From: Margaritifera margaritifera
Taxonomy: Eukaryota; Mollusca; Bivalvia; Unionida; Margaritiferidae
DNA: 64,000 nucleotides
Direction of reading: 5' to 3'
Assembly: GCA_029931535.1 (NCBI GenBank)
Contig: JAQPZY010001448.1
Location: 1,550,001 to 1,614,000 of the forward strand
Under the pieces are notes generated by a model. That model did no database searches. It was not told the origin of the DNA and was given only the letters and a program-made list of their open reading frames with translations. This document shows positions 45,691 through 61,139 of the stretch, one piece after another. A program made the position numbers and the translations under genes. Position 1 is the stretch's first letter; each line of letters opens with the position of its first letter.

Positions 45691-46533
45691 AGCATATATT
45701 TATAACATACGAGGATGTACAGCGAATTATATACAATAGAGGTCTGTGTATGCTGTGAATTACTTGTGACTGACCAATCAATTGTAAAAAAACAGGCTTC
45801 TCTGTTTTAAAGAGGAACTAATGTAGCGACAAGAAGAAGTTGGTTTGGTTTGAGTGTGTATATCAGTCTCTTAATGTAACATGGAATGCTTTTTTAAATT
45901 GTTTATGCCTGTAACTTCAGTGATTATTTGTTCAATGAAAAAATCGAATCTATTCAGCGCGTTACTGCCTGACGTTAAAATATGGCAGCATCCTTGAATA
46001 CTAATTTCAGGCGGAAGCCCCTCACGATGCCAAAGTGGTTGCCAGCAGGCGACCACAAAAATGTGAACTTTTAAGGCTTCCAAAACCCTCCGATAACAAG
46101 GTCTATTAAAATTTCAGAGTGTTCTGTGTTTTGCTTCGTTTTCATTTTCATGTCTTTAGTCTATAAATAGACCACTCACTAACTACAAAAGCAAAAGAAA
46201 AGAAAAGAAGAAAAAGAACACGAGCGCGTATTAGTATTTATTTTTGTCTTATTACACAGCTTATTGATCTCAGCCAATGAGATTTAAGAATTTCAATAAA
46301 CTTATTTTCTTAAAGGGTATATTTTAGTGCTACCAAGAGACTTTTCTAACTAAACCATTAAATAAATTTCATAAGGGCATGGTTAAGTTAATTAAAGCAT
46401 AGGTGATATCAATACTATATGTTATGATTTGCTGACCCAGAAAGTCACTCACCTTTCCATTGAGTATCCCTGGCTCATTTTCGAAAACTAATTTGTAATG
46501 TACACATATGAATCAAATAATCAAATGCATCGA

Positions 46534-46536
<3 letters not shown>
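45691..46536. other. unassigned sequence
   Basis: May hold further decayed LINE sequence next to 45,690, but I recognise no block. Confidence 0.5.

Positions 46537-46591
<55 letters not shown>
46537..46591. repeat. (GA)n microsatellite
   Basis: About 54 bp of GA. Confidence 0.99.
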
Positions 46592-46592
<1 letters not shown>

Positions 46593-48031
46593 AAGTTGGC
46601 ATTTAAACACACACATATAAATAATATATGTTTTGAGTAAATATGCAGTATCGTCACAAAACATGAGAACACATATGTCATAGTAAATAACTAGATGGAC
46701 ACATAATAAAATCATTTTAATATGGATCCAACTCAACTGTTTATTTGTATTTTGTTTACTTACTGTTTTTCAACATTGAAGATCAAAGTAAGAAAAGTCA
46801 TAGTAAAATCAGATATGTTTTTTTAAAATGTATTATGATTAGAAGATAAGTAAGTTTATACCATAGACTGTTTTCCATCTCTTGTGTGGAATGTACCAGC
46901 ACAAATCTTGATAGAGTTGTTTATCTCGCTATAAGAAAAATACTTTTATATCAGTGGTATGTGAATCCGGTGAAAAGTTCAATGAATAAATCCAGATATA
47001 TGTGTGTTAGTTTGCACAGACACTTATCAGACACTTATCATTTTGGAGTAAATATCTTAAGTGGGTATATTAACAACTAAACTTCAGTTCAGGTCCATAC
47101 CCAGCAGATCAAAATCAAAGATAAAATGGCTGTTGCAATTACCAGAATGGTTCAGACATTCATCCATCCGGCATATAAACTTTAGAATGGTTAACAGACT
47201 GAAAGTTAAAGCTTGTAATCTCTGATAAACCTGACACTGTCAACATTCTTCCATAGATTGAAGTAAATCATGATGAAAATATGAATTTGGAATAGTGTTT
47301 AGAATTAATGAAACAAGTCAGTCTAAAACTATACTAAACTAGGCGCTCTAGTCAGATTTCCGCCAGTTTTTGTTTTCTTTCTATCTGATGATCTCGGCCA
47401 AAAATCAGAGTCTCGACAGATATGAAAGGATCGCAAATTGTTCGAGGAAGAGTTCATGTAAAATTATCAAACATTCAAGTAAGTTCAAATGCTTCAGGAA
47501 AAACTTGCTTTCCCCGAATCAATGATTGATGAAATAGTTGTAAATGAATACTCATTTGTGTAAACCAATTATTTATATTGTATGGGTACAGCAGATATTA
47601 AATAACCATTTTTATTTATTGACGGAAATGCGCCTAAAATAAAGACCTATATAGAAATCAATTAATGGTACCAATTACATGAAGTGTTTCTTTTGATCAT
47701 AGAATAAGTCAGGAAAATATTGTTTCTCATTACTGATAGCAAGTGAACACTTGAACATGTTCGTCATATTATTGAACTTTTTTGAGAGTCACAATTGAAT
47801 AGTAGTTTCATACTTTTCCTGTACTAACAAAACCATGAATTAAATAGATTTAAATATCAGTATAAGTATACACACCTGGTATTCATATATGTTTTATTGA
47901 TAGTTTTTAGAAAGTCTTAATGAGTACGAAGAAATAAAAAGCAAACACTATCTACAAGTAGAAAAGCATCATTTCTTCATTGATATTGAAGTTAGTAAGC
48001 TTGCTTGAAATGTTTTGAATGCCAAATATCG
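46592..48031. other. unassigned AT-rich sequence
   Basis: No repeat, gene or RNA recognised over 1.4 kb. Confidence 0.55.
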
Positions 48032-48039
48032 ATTCATAT

Positions 48040-48191
48040 CAGTGGCGTAGCAAGAAATTCTGCCCCCCGTCCCCGCAAAAGTTAATTCTGGGTCCCTTCC
48101 CGATAAAGAAAAGGACCCATTTTTGCATGTCAGATGGGAATTTTGGGTCCACACTGTCCACTGACCTTACCCCCTAGGGCGGTTGCCACTG
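48040..48191. mobile_element. 152-bp hAT-like MITE
   Basis: Starts CAGTGGCGTAGCAAGAA and ends GGGCGGTTGCCACTG; flanks ATTCATAT (48,032-48,039) and GTTCATAT (48,192-48,199), an 8-bp duplication with one change. Interior has TGGGTCCCTTCCC. Distinct from the CAGTGGCGGCGCGAGG family. Confidence 0.87.
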
Positions 48192-48199
48192 GTTCATAT

Positions 48200-49504
48200 T
48201 CAAAATATAGAACTATTTTGTTTTTCTCAAGGATCGTTTCATCAGACCATCACTATGGTTAGTCTCAGACATTCTAGAAGTAAATATTTTGCCGTCAAAA
48301 AGGCTATGCACAAGTCTTTAATTTAAAGAATGCTGTAATGTTTTCATAGTGTTTGGCGTATAAACTTTGCCTGTAGAAATATCAGGGTACAACATCTCCT
48401 GCGAGTATTAGGCATTCAGAAAATAAGTTAATATCCAGTTTTATCAAGGTAACGTGGCACGCATGGTCTACAAACCAGTAAAATAAGGTATATAGATGAG
48501 TAATCTATCGATTATAGTCACGAACAGTCTTATTCTTGTCAAACATTTGTTAACAAGGGCATGACCCTAGTCACCTCAATAAAATGAGAGATCAAAGTCG
48601 GTCAGATGAAATATTCAGTCTTCGCCAGCTGGGTGTCAGGTACAACACATAAATAAAGGTAAAAAAGGTGACTTAACATGCAATTTCCTTTAATGGAACA
48701 AAATATAATGAAATATTGAAAGCAACCCTACCTTAATACAAACAGTGGTAATAAAACAATTTACTTACATTTTATACATTTATTTACATGTCAGCGATAT
48801 TTGTTTTGACAATAACAAGTTAGGCACAGTTTAAATTGTTTTTGTTTAGCGCTGTCGTTCATGCTTTTATGTGAATGTTACGGAAGTTTTCACATCCACA
48901 TGTATCGGTCTGAAAAGGAAAGCCAACGTTTGTACAGCAGTAAATGTTGAAGTTTGCTTTTCCACGTATCCGTTCTTGGGTTTTGTTGATAATTTATAGC
49001 ATAGATGTACCGTTTTCATTCTATTCCAATTACAATATTAGCAAGTACAAGTGAATGGTAAAATATTATATAAATCTGAAATCATTAGTATGTTCGAGAG
49101 GACAGAAGAAACGTTGCAAATTGCTGAAAATAAAAATACCTGTTTTAGACGGACGTCCTGTTGGCTTATGGATAACACCTTAAAATAATCTATCAAGCAT
49201 AAATAATTCTCTGGATGTTTTTGTACCGTTTAAAATGACCGACAAGAACAGAATTTAAGATACCTTTACTACGATCCTAAAAGAGCAGTCACTTAAAGAA
49301 AGATTCATCTATAGTGGAACAAATAAAACAGGACTTAAAAGAATGGTAAACTAAGCAATCTATTTACACATTACACACACAGAAGACAAATATTTTCTCT
49401 TCAAAAGAGTTTATGTAAGTCACGTGGATGACCAGTGGCAGGCAGACATTGTTGGCGTGCAATCATATGAGAAACATAACAGTGGATATAAATACATTTT
49501 TACA

Positions 49505-49506
<2 letters not shown>
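48200..49506. other. unassigned AT-rich sequence
   Basis: Nothing recognised over 1.3 kb. Confidence 0.55.

Positions 49507-49581
<75 letters not shown>
49507..49581. repeat. (AT)n microsatellite, left of a TTGTTAC element
   Basis: About 74 bp of AT running directly into the element start. Confidence 0.99.
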
Positions 49582-49583
<2 letters not shown>

Positions 49584-49584
<1 letters not shown>

Positions 49585-50398
49585 ATTGTTACTACTAGGG
49601 GTAATGTAACAAAAGAAAAGACACAAACAAGCTTTCAAGATTTAAAATACAAATCTTTAATTTCCTAAAATATTAAAATATTTCAACAAACAATTAAAGT
49701 GAAAAAATTAAAATAACTTACAGTATAGAATATCCTTAATAGTCCTAAATTATTCTAAATTTCACTGATCCGGAAGTTAATCCAAATATTCCGAATGTAG
49801 TAGGTTCCGAATGAAGTAACCTTCACTGTACTAATGTGTTAAAAAGAATCAAATATATCCAAGTGTTATAAATTCCAAATAATCCTGGTGAATGGAATAT
49901 CACAAGTTCTAGAAATGTTTCCGATAATTCCACGGAGCTGTATAATTAATAAAGGTTCAAGACACAAATACTGAATCCTAAATGCACTGTATTAAATATA
50001 TCACAAAAGTAGAATATCTCACACACAAAATGAACCAACTTCGTTTATGACTTCTCAATCCAATGTAACCATGAAGAATGGCAGAATGCTGCTATTAATT
50101 CTATAATAAAGTCTCCCACTACGCAAAAACGAAATAAAACCCATTACGTCTTTGATAAGCAACTGGGCATTTCGAAAATAATGTATTGACTCTGAAAAAT
50201 CATAGAATCTAGGTCAGAAGTTCATAGTTTCACGCGCTAACACGTGATGTACTAATGCTACAAGCGACAATTCCAAGTCCAATGTACTCAGTGAAATATC
50301 GATCCAATTACCGTATGTATACTCACAAGACGACAACTGTTAGACTAATAAACTATACAGTTATTAAAAGGAAAATTATATATAATTCCGTAACAATA
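49584..50398 (+). repeat. TTGTTAC family, copy C, embedded in an AT microsatellite
   Basis: Starts TATTGTTACTACTAGGGGTA and ends ATTCCGTAACAATATATA; TATTGTTAC/GTAACAATA are exact inverted ends. About 810 bp. The left third resembles copies A and B (AACAAACAATTAAAGTG, CCTTAATAGTCCTAAATTAT); the right half is diverged. AT microsatellites lie on both sides. No transposase. Confidence 0.75.
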
Positions 50399-52860
<2,462 letters not shown>

Positions 52861-52867
52861 GGAACCA

Positions 52868-53995
52868 AAAACCATCTTTAAAAAAAGTTCTGAATATTAG
52901 TACTTTGTACAACAAAGTTCTTTATTAGTGAACAGTACGTTAGTGCATCCCTCAAAGTACACTCCATGCACCTGTAGACACATTCTCAGTCTGATCATCC
53001 AATTATTAAATGCGATTTTGTATTTTCTTTTTGTATGTTGTTCCTATACTGGAAAACCGGACTACAAACGGCATGGCGGCTTTCAAATCGTCTGCCCCTC
53101 AGCGAAGTTTCGATAACGGGATTCAGACAAAAACCACATGGAGCCAAATCAGGGCTGTTTGGATGCTGTGGCAAAGTTTGGATGCTGTACTCCTTCAGGA
53201 AGTCTGTCATGACGCCGGAATTATGGGCCGGTGCGTTGTCATCGAGTAGATGGATACCTCGAGTATATGTGCGGACGGGTGGTTCAGTAGTGTTCACAAC
53301 TTTTGAAAATACTTTGAAGGCATACAATTTTCCAGTGACACTAGCAGAGTCAGGCACAGGTACCTGGACGACTGGACCTTTTGTATCGAAAAATAATACA
53401 TATCACTTGACAGTCCGACTATGTCGAGCTATTTGTGGTCTTCGCTCGATTTCTCCGGTCCAAAATTTATTATTTTCTTTATTTTGAGTTCGGTTGAAAA
53501 AAGTAAATCCATATTTCATCACCTGTGACAATTTCATTCAAACGTCTCTGGTCACTCTTTTCATATTTGGCGAGTAGCTGTTTGGAGATTTCAACCCGAG
53601 TATGTTTTTGATCAGCTGTCAACAAATGCGGGACCCATCTTGTACATTCTTTAATATATTAAAACCTCAGACGAATTCATGCCTGGAATAGTAGAAATAT
53701 TGTCGACTGTGTATAGAGCATCTTCATTAATTGTTCCCTGCACAGCAGCAGATACTTCCCGCTCACTAATCGCAGACAACCGTATTTCAGAATGTGGGTC
53801 ATCTTCCATGGATTCGCGACCATCTTTAAAACAATAAAACCATCTCAAAAGTATAGGATAGGATAGAGAATTACATCCGTAAACTTTATCCAAGTCGGCC
53901 TTGATATTAGTCATAGAGTACCCTAAGTGGCCCCGGATTTTACAGTATGCTCTTTGCTCAGCACCAGAATTGTTCTCCTTCTGCGATATTTTTAC
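52868..53995 (-). pseudogene. mariner-family transposase, degenerate
   Basis: Minus strand, about 1.1 kb, the usual length of a mariner gene. N-terminal helix-turn-helix: EQRAYCKIRGHLGYSM, LDKVYGCNSLSYPILLRW, FKDGRESMEDDP, then an AVQGTINEDALYTV block (53,990-53,651). Next, HLLTADQKHTRVEISKQLL and EIVTGDEIWIYFFQPNSK, with the first catalytic Asp in TGDE. Then VLFFDTKGPVVQVPVPD, and GIHLLDDNAPAHNSGV with the second Asp, followed by PNSPDLAPCGF with the third D of the mariner D,D(34)D triad. C-terminus LRGRRFES and a VHGVYFEG block (about 52,945). At least three frameshifts or stops (after QPNSK, after SRTVK, after SHLIIG). No clear ATG at the true N-terminus and no terminal repeats located. 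Non-functional. Confidence 0.92.
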
Positions 53996-54548
53996 GGCAC
54001 TGTTATTTACCTATGTTACGTCACACGCATACATATGCAGGTGTCCTGTGTGCTGCACGTGCAGCTGCAGATGATTTTATGAAACGTTTTATTGTCTATC
54101 GATGTCCATAACTAGAACAAACTTCAAGGGTATAAAAATCCATGTCATGACACATAGTGACCAAACGTTAGAGTACTAACCATAAACCCGTTTGTAATAA
54201 AGCAATTAGTCATCACATGTCGCCTATAAAGTATAATTCTTGTTACCACATATAAGAATAAATCTCTTCATATTTTTCTAGCTCAGGTATCCAAGCCATT
54301 TGTGAGAATACGTCATACATAATGTAGATTCTGTATAGTAATTACATTTTTGTGCTCTGTTCTTGATCTTGTTTCGTTTGTCTAACGTCTTTTGTGGCCT
54401 TGTGCCCTTGAAAAAGGAATTGGTAGATTCCGAAAGCTCTTGGGCTGATTTCACACCAGTTTTGCACTGTTGTTTGTCATTTTGTCTGTCATATCTATTA
54501 TTTCCCTGAATAACATAATCTTTTTTGATCCAGTGTGATTTGTAACTT
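53996..54548. other. unassigned sequence
   Basis: Nothing recognised. CGTGCAGCTGCAG-rich sequence near 54,055 might lie near the mariner 5' end, but no matching repeat is seen at the other side. Confidence 0.45.
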
Positions 54549-54708
<160 letters not shown>

Positions 54709-54788
54709 TTACAAATAAACACAGGAGAGAGAATGCTTCATAACATTAACATAAGTTTTAAATACAAATAAATAATATTATCATACAG

Positions 54789-54876
54789 GTTAGAGAATGT
54801 TAATTCGAACCCGGATCTGCGATGTACGGGACCCATCGCCTTGCCTGTAAGCACAAACCACTATACCATCTCGACC
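54789..54876 (-). other. tRNA-like sequence, probably SINE head
   Basis: Minus strand: GGTCGAGATGGTATAGTGG gives a good A box (TGGTATAGTGG), and about 50 nt later CCGGGTTCGAATTA gives an imperfect B box (54,801-54,811). The acceptor and T stems do not pair well and no intron or long variable arm rescues them, so I do not call a functional tRNA. Confidence 0.5.
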
Positions 54877-54908
54877 ATGCACACATCACCTAAATATGAT
54901 GCAACAGA

Positions 54909-55065
<157 letters not shown>

Positions 55066-55334
55066 AAAGCATAAATGTGTGCCAAAAAGAACCTGATGTT
55101 GTACACAAGGGCTGAAACTGCATTCATTATTTTGGCTCTATCCCAAATGTATCGTTAACTTCCCTCTCTTTTATCGTGAAGTGGCGTGAAAGATAGGTTG
55201 CTAAACTGATTGATAACTTGCTAAGCGGTGGCCTGAAAAAAGATGTTCGCTTCAAGTGAAAGCCTGATATTCTTTCTCATCCTGTAAATATTTGCTCAAC
55301 CGCGAATATTTGAAACTGAACTTTCAATTTAAAA

Positions 55335-55560
55335 AAATGTATGTGCGTACTCCACAACAATAGGTGAGAGAATTGTTTTAATATAAAGGACGGCCTTTAA
55401 TACAGAACTTTAATGTCAGTGCGTCCTCCACAACGATAGCTGAGAGAATTGTTTTAATATAAAAGACGGAGTTTAAAATAGAACTTTAAATATAAAAGTT
55501 GGACTTTAAAAAAGAACTTTATTCAGTGCGTACTCCACAACGATAGATGAGAAAATTGTT
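55335..55560. repeat. tandem repeat, about 80-bp unit, 3 copies
   Basis: Unit contains GTGCGTACTCCACAACAATA, GAGAATTGTTTTAATATAAA and AATACAGAACTTTAAT. Degenerate. Confidence 0.85.
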
Positions 55561-56837
55561 GTAATAAAACAAGAAAACTTGAAAGTACTCATTTGTTTTC
55601 TTTAATCGTGGCATCACTGAAAGCTCAGCCGCGCAAAACATTATGACGGAACTTATCTCTGCAATGATTCCCCCATTTACCTTTAAATTTTTTGGATTGC
55701 AGCCAATGATTTGATAATTTAACTGCCCTAGCCATAAAATTTATGATTTTCTTTTTCTTTAGGATGCTTTATCATCCATCAGATATATTTGCTTTTTTTT
55801 TTCTAAACTTGTATTAACAATATTCTCAGATTTATATTAACTTATGCGTATTTTCACCTATTTCTGCAATTTCTGCAGGACTTTTATTAGCACACGATAT
55901 AACTTCATATCAAGTGATATTTAAGTGTGGGAATCTTTATGATTATATCATATTTTATAGATATTATGAAGTTACTTTAGAAACTGCTCGTAAATTTTGC
56001 ACAACCACAGTGTCCTCAAAATGAAGTAAAGAGACGTTAGGTACAATCCATACAGCACTATACACAGGTTGACAAAGTCAATGTTTTTTAAACTGGTAAA
56101 GGGAATTTTCTTTTGAGGACATTCTTCAAGCTATATTTGTTGTCAAAGATATTAGAGTAAATAATTTGAATGCAAACAACGGATGAGCATAATACACGGC
56201 TTCCTGTGCCGCATTATGTCTGACACGTATCGTATGCTAGAATCGCGTGTGGCAGACGACAAACAAAGATGCGGATTAACTTTTAACTTATCCTAGTCGT
56301 CATCCTCCCATGTTCTTTACCTCTTCTTGGTTGTCGATCGGATATGTTAAGCATTTCAAATAGGATGTTAACTCCAGGATAAGTACAACGCATATAGTTG
56401 CATGTCCTTTGGTCTACAAATACTTCATTCGTTTCAGCTTTAATATGACTGATATAATCTTATGCGTAGCTAAATAAATGGCAGGTGCTATTAACTTCTC
56501 TCAGTGTTTCAAAGTTGTGTCACAAATAATTTATTCAATGAGTTTAAGAAACATAACAATTTATTTGTATGCGATCATTTTTCAAATATGTAATGAGTAA
56601 CGCGTCATCAATAGGCTTAAAATATTTTTAGGTGATGAGACAATTAATGTTTTTTCTAAGAAAGACGTGCACGTTGACATTTTGAAGAAATATTTCTCAA
56701 CATATAGTTTCATGACGCCTCAGAAGTCATTTTGTAAGTCAAGGCAGTCATGGTTACAGATAGTTCTTAATCGCCTTCTCTTCGTTCTTGTCCTCATCGT
56801 CCACATAATCATCGTCATCATGACATTCTTCTTTTAA
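55561..56837. other. unassigned AT-rich sequence
   Basis: Nothing recognised over 1.3 kb. CAAACAACGGATGAGCATAA near 56,175, with GCATTATGTC following, is a short imperfect palindrome. Confidence 0.5.
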
Positions 56838-57356
56838 ACTGAATAGCCGTATATTGTATTGAATATCCGTATATTGTAGCCAATTTTCTATTGAATATCC
56901 GTATATTGTATTGAATAGCCGTATATTGTATTTAGCTGTATATTGTATATTGTATTGAATAGCCATATATTGTAGCCAATTTTGTATTGAATAGCCGTAT
57001 ATTGTAGCCAATTTTGTATTCAATAGCCGTATATTGTAGCCAATTTTGTATTGAATACCCATATATTGTATTGAATGGCCGTATATTGTATTGAATAGCC
57101 GTATATTGTAGCCAATTTTGTATTGAATAGCCGTATATTGTAGCCAATTTTGTATTCAATAGCCGTATATTGTAGCCAATTTTGTCTTGAATAGCCATAT
57201 ATTGTATTGAATAGCCGTATATTGTATTGAATAGCCGTATATTGTAGCCAATTTTGTATTCAATAGCCGTATATTGTAGCCAATTTTGTATTGAATAGCC
57301 AATTTTGTATTGAATAGCCATATATTGTATTGAATAGCCGTATATTGTAGCCAATT
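56838..57356. repeat. minisatellite of mixed 18-bp and about 33-bp units
   Basis: GAATAGCCGTATATTGTA is followed either directly by the next TTGAATAGCC or by GCCAATTTTGTATT. The two unit lengths alternate irregularly. Minus-strand frames of 102-140 residues are by-products. Confidence 0.96.
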
Positions 57357-57439
57357 TTATTCTTGAAACTTGGATGGCATTTAAAGCATTACAATTATTA
57401 TCCCTGTGCTTTCATAAAAGCGTGTGGATATTGTGATTA

Positions 57440-57495
57440 GTCTGAACGTACATACGTACGTACAAGTCTGTACGTACATACATACGTACGTACAG
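57440..57495. repeat. CGTACGTA-rich quasi-palindrome
   Basis: ACGTACATACGTACGTAC appears twice around AAGTCTG, giving a self-complementary stretch. Confidence 0.7.
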
Positions 57496-57779
57496 TAGAA
57501 CGAATATACGCATGTTCGTGTGTAATATTTTTTAACTCCTACACCATTAAAACTAGACACATGAAACTTTGATCAATGATAGTCCTATGGAGGTACATTA
57601 TGCCTACACTTCTCGACTTTTGATCCCATCCCTGAGCGTAGTGGAGAAATTAGGTATGGGTGATTTTACATAAATATATTTCAAATAACTCTTGAGATGA
57701 TTGTCTTACATGTCTGAGAATTGGCATGTGTGATCAGTGATCCAAGCGCCAACATATATTGGACTGAGACCCGTGGATC

Positions 57780-58190
57780 ATGTCCCAAGGTCTTTTCCTC
57801 GCCACTCTCCGATCCAGGAACTTCGCCCCCGGGTCGTAACATAGAAACATTTGAGATTCAACGGCTCCATCGCTACACCCAAAGGATTTGACCACTGGGC
57901 CACAACATGGAAACGTTTGCGATCCCCGACCTATAACCATATATACACTTACTGGCATGAAAAGACAAATATATGCATGCAACTGACATTGGCCGCTTGG
58001 TCTACCTTACCCCCCCCCCCCTCCCAAGGCACTTAGCCCCTGGGTCATGGCTGGAAACTATTGATATCCCACAGCGAACCCCACCGTAAAACCATATATA
58101 TAATTAATGGGCATGAGAAGGCAAATGCACGTATCAAGTTGACACTTGCCCCTGGGACAGTCCTTCCCCTAAGAAACTTAGACTCTCAAA
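57780..58190. repeat. diverged tandem duplication, about 180-bp unit
   Basis: GGCCACAACATGGAAACGTT...ACCATATATACACTTA...GGCATGAAAAGACAAATATA parallels GGGTCATGGCTGGAAACTAT...ACCATATATATAATTA...GGCATGAGAAGGCAAATGCA about 170 bp later. An earlier third partial copy begins GGGTCGTAACATAGAAAC at 57,833. Confidence 0.7.
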
Positions 58191-58286
58191 CCTCGGCATG
58201 GAGTCAAAACATGGGAGCACGGGATATGTGTACTACAAATTCAGACTTCAAGTTTGATCACCATGCTGTCAGAACTTACAAACAAA

Positions 58287-58645
58287 AATAATAAAATAAT
58301 ATAAGCAATAATGACGGTATAAGCAATAATGACGGTATAATGAAAAAATAATGAAATAATATTAGCAATAATGACGGTATAATGAAAAACATAATGAAAT
58401 AATATAAGCAATAATGACGGTATAATGAAAAACATAATGAAATAATATAAGCAATAATGACGGTATAATGAAAAACATAATGAAATAATATATGCAATAA
58501 TGACGGTATAATGAAAAACATAATGAAATAATATAAGCAATAATGACGGTATAATGAAAAACATAATGAAATAATATAAGCAATGATGACGGTATAATGA
58601 AAAACATAATGAAATAATATAAGCAATAATGACGGTATAATGATT
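58287..58645. repeat. minisatellite, 43-bp unit, about 8 copies
   Basis: Unit contains AATATAAGCAATAATGACGG and TATAATGAAAAACATAATGA. The 172-residue minus-strand frame is a by-product. Confidence 0.96.
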
Positions 58646-59384
58646 CAGAGTAAGAAAATGTCTGACTGTTGAATCTGAAATACTAGTAGAAATGTTCTTT
58701 GTAGATTTTCGGTAACTCTTCAAGGACGACGGTGAAAATATGCCATAAATATTATTCAAGCTCTTCGGAAAATCTCAGTGATACCTAATATGTAGTGGAA
58801 CTTTCTTTGTGGAAAATATAGCCAATGGAGGATTCAACAATACCAAGGATTTTCTTGTCATGTCAGAAAAATCTTGTGGCCTTATCATGCTGCTCAAAAC
58901 AGTGTGCAAATACTTTGGAAATCCAGAGCTTGGCGGGAACGACATCTACATTGACTTTCGATTGATTTCGGATCAAGTTGTGTCATCGACACGTGCTGAA
59001 TACAATAATTAATGGGTGTATTCAATAATGAACAGAATTAACATTTAACAAGCTTTTTAAATTGTAAAAGAAGTAAAACACACACAGGACAAAAATACTT
59101 GGGGTTCTGAAGGGGTATTAAAAAAATTCCTCGATTCTCGACCAATAAAGCATGTTCAGGTTTTAAGTTTTCAAATAATCCTGGAAAATCTTGACCATTG
59201 GCAACTTCGATTAATTCTGCAAGGAATATAAATAGTTATCGTTTCCTTCAAGTCACGATTTTGAGCTTGAACCAAAAGAATAACGAACTCTTCCTATCAC
59301 ACATGCTGGCAGCAATTAGAAAATTTGATTTGTTACCAGTGAGCTTGAATTCAGGGTCGTGAAGCTCTAGTAAATTATTAAACC
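58646..59384. other. unassigned sequence
   Basis: The 67-residue plus frame at 58,809-59,012 shows no known motif. Confidence 0.5.
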
Positions 59385-59645
59385 ATTTAAACACATTCCA
59401 TATATCGTTTCACACATGCTTATGTAAAAATCTATACACTTTTGTAACACCATTTAAACACATTCAACATATCGTTTCACACATGCTTATGTCAAAGTCT
59501 ATACACTTTTGTAACAACCATTTAAACATATTCCCCATATCGTTTCACACATGCTTATGTCAAAATCTATAAACTTTTGTAACACCATTTAAACACATTC
59601 CACATATCGTTTCATACATGCTTATGTCAAAATCTATACTCTTTT
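59385..59645. repeat. minisatellite, about 65-bp unit, 4 copies
   Basis: Unit contains CCATTTAAACACATTCCACA, TATCGTTTCACACATGCTTA and TGTCAAAATCTATACACTTT. Confidence 0.95.
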
Positions 59646-59726
59646 GTTCAGATTGTTTTGGTTTATCCTAACCAACACATATTTCCTAACCGTTTCATTT
59701 CGATTGTCCGGATTCCGATTATTGGA

Positions 59727-59781
59727 TACATACATACATACATACATACATACATACATACATACATACATACATACATAC
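59727..59781. repeat. (TACA)n microsatellite
   Basis: About 54 bp of TACA. Confidence 0.99.
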
Positions 59782-60339
59782 TACAGCCTAATAATTTATC
59801 AAAATCAAACATTTTCTTTATTCGTTAATGACTTGTTTCTATTTTAAATTCAAACAGGCATTAAACTTAGACTGCCATTTTGACTTTCCACTTTTGCACT
59901 GTAACTGCACTCTTCAAGAGAATTTATGTTCTTCTTAAAGAAAAATCCAATTCACTCATATATCATTTATCAATAAATTTGAAAATATGGCCTCTTGTGT
60001 CGGCTAGCTTGGGTATAGATGTGTGGAATAGTTTATGAAATTTATTACCACATCAATGCATTCGGCACACCATTCGTCAAAATTTACGAGGATTGGTCAT
60101 ATTAAGTTCTTTTGATCTTGACCCGTACAAATATATACAACTCCACATACACTGTACCTTCCACCAGTTCACTGATTTTAAAATGTATGTTTGATTTATA
60201 TATATAACGCAACTAATTAGTTTGATGTCACTTTTCCATATTTTTGTGGCTTTTCTTGAAATCCGTAGCATTACAATCAATTCGTGCACTTTTCAAAACA
60301 TGCGCACTTGGCAGCACCACTTGTCCAAAGTCCCTTAAA
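59782..60339. other. unassigned sequence
   Basis: Nothing recognised. Confidence 0.5.
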
Positions 60340-60570
60340 TGTAATCATCATGACAGAGAAATTACTGGCAATGTAATCGTCATGACAGAGAAATTACTGA
60401 CAATGTAATCATCATGACAGAGAAATTACTGACAATGTAATCATCATGACAGAGAAATTACTGACAATGTAATCATTATAACAGAGAAATTACTGACAAT
60501 GTAATCATCATGACAGAGAAATTACTGACAATGTAATCATCATAACAGAGAAATTACTGACAATATTATT
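60340..60570. repeat. minisatellite, 32-bp unit, about 7 copies
   Basis: Unit contains AATGTAATCATCATGACAGA and GAAATTACTGAC. Confidence 0.96.
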
Positions 60571-61139
60571 AGTAATACCATTACACAAGGGCATGAAAAT
60601 CAAGCTAGAAATTTCATGAGAAGCTAAGAAAATACAACAGGTATTATATACTGTATAAACACAGTATCACAAACTATATTTCCTTCTTTAATTTTGAGTA
60701 ATGCCAACATTCCATTTGCAAACGGGTTCTGTGCTCATGTTTTATTATTATGCGTGCGTTAAGTTTGATTGTCTTAATTTTTAAAACATCATCTGATGAT
60801 GCAAGATGCTATATTTACCCCTTACAGTCGCGCCATCCACGTTTAGTAACTAGAAAGGATGGAAGATGTAATCGGTAAAGTAATCTTAATCTTGAACGGA
60901 ATTCCTAAATACATTTCATTATTCATGCACTGTTGAAATGTTTTACACATTTGTGGCAGTTTCCATCCAAGACACAAAATATTTCACATTATACATATGA
61001 TCTTTCGGATGGCCTTGTTACTTATCGTAGAAGCAAGAGACCATCTGATGGAAAATCTCACACACACTCTCTGCAGTGACCTCTTGCTCGCGTTTGTGTC
61101 TCTGTAATTGACACTAATCACCTTTGGTAGATGGTGACC
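60571..61139. other. unassigned sequence upstream of a LINE remnant
   Basis: No RT catalytic block recognised here, so the LINE appears 5'-truncated at about 61,140. Confidence 0.5.

Noticed and set aside
54789..54876. Functional tRNA on the minus strand
   Set aside because: A box is good, but the B box is imperfect and T and acceptor stems do not form.
56932..57354. 140-residue frame
   Set aside because: Translation of an 18/33-bp array.
58241..58759. 172-residue hydrophobic minus-strand frame that could be mistaken for a membrane protein
   Set aside because: 43-bp minisatellite; hydrophobicity comes from AT-rich repeats.
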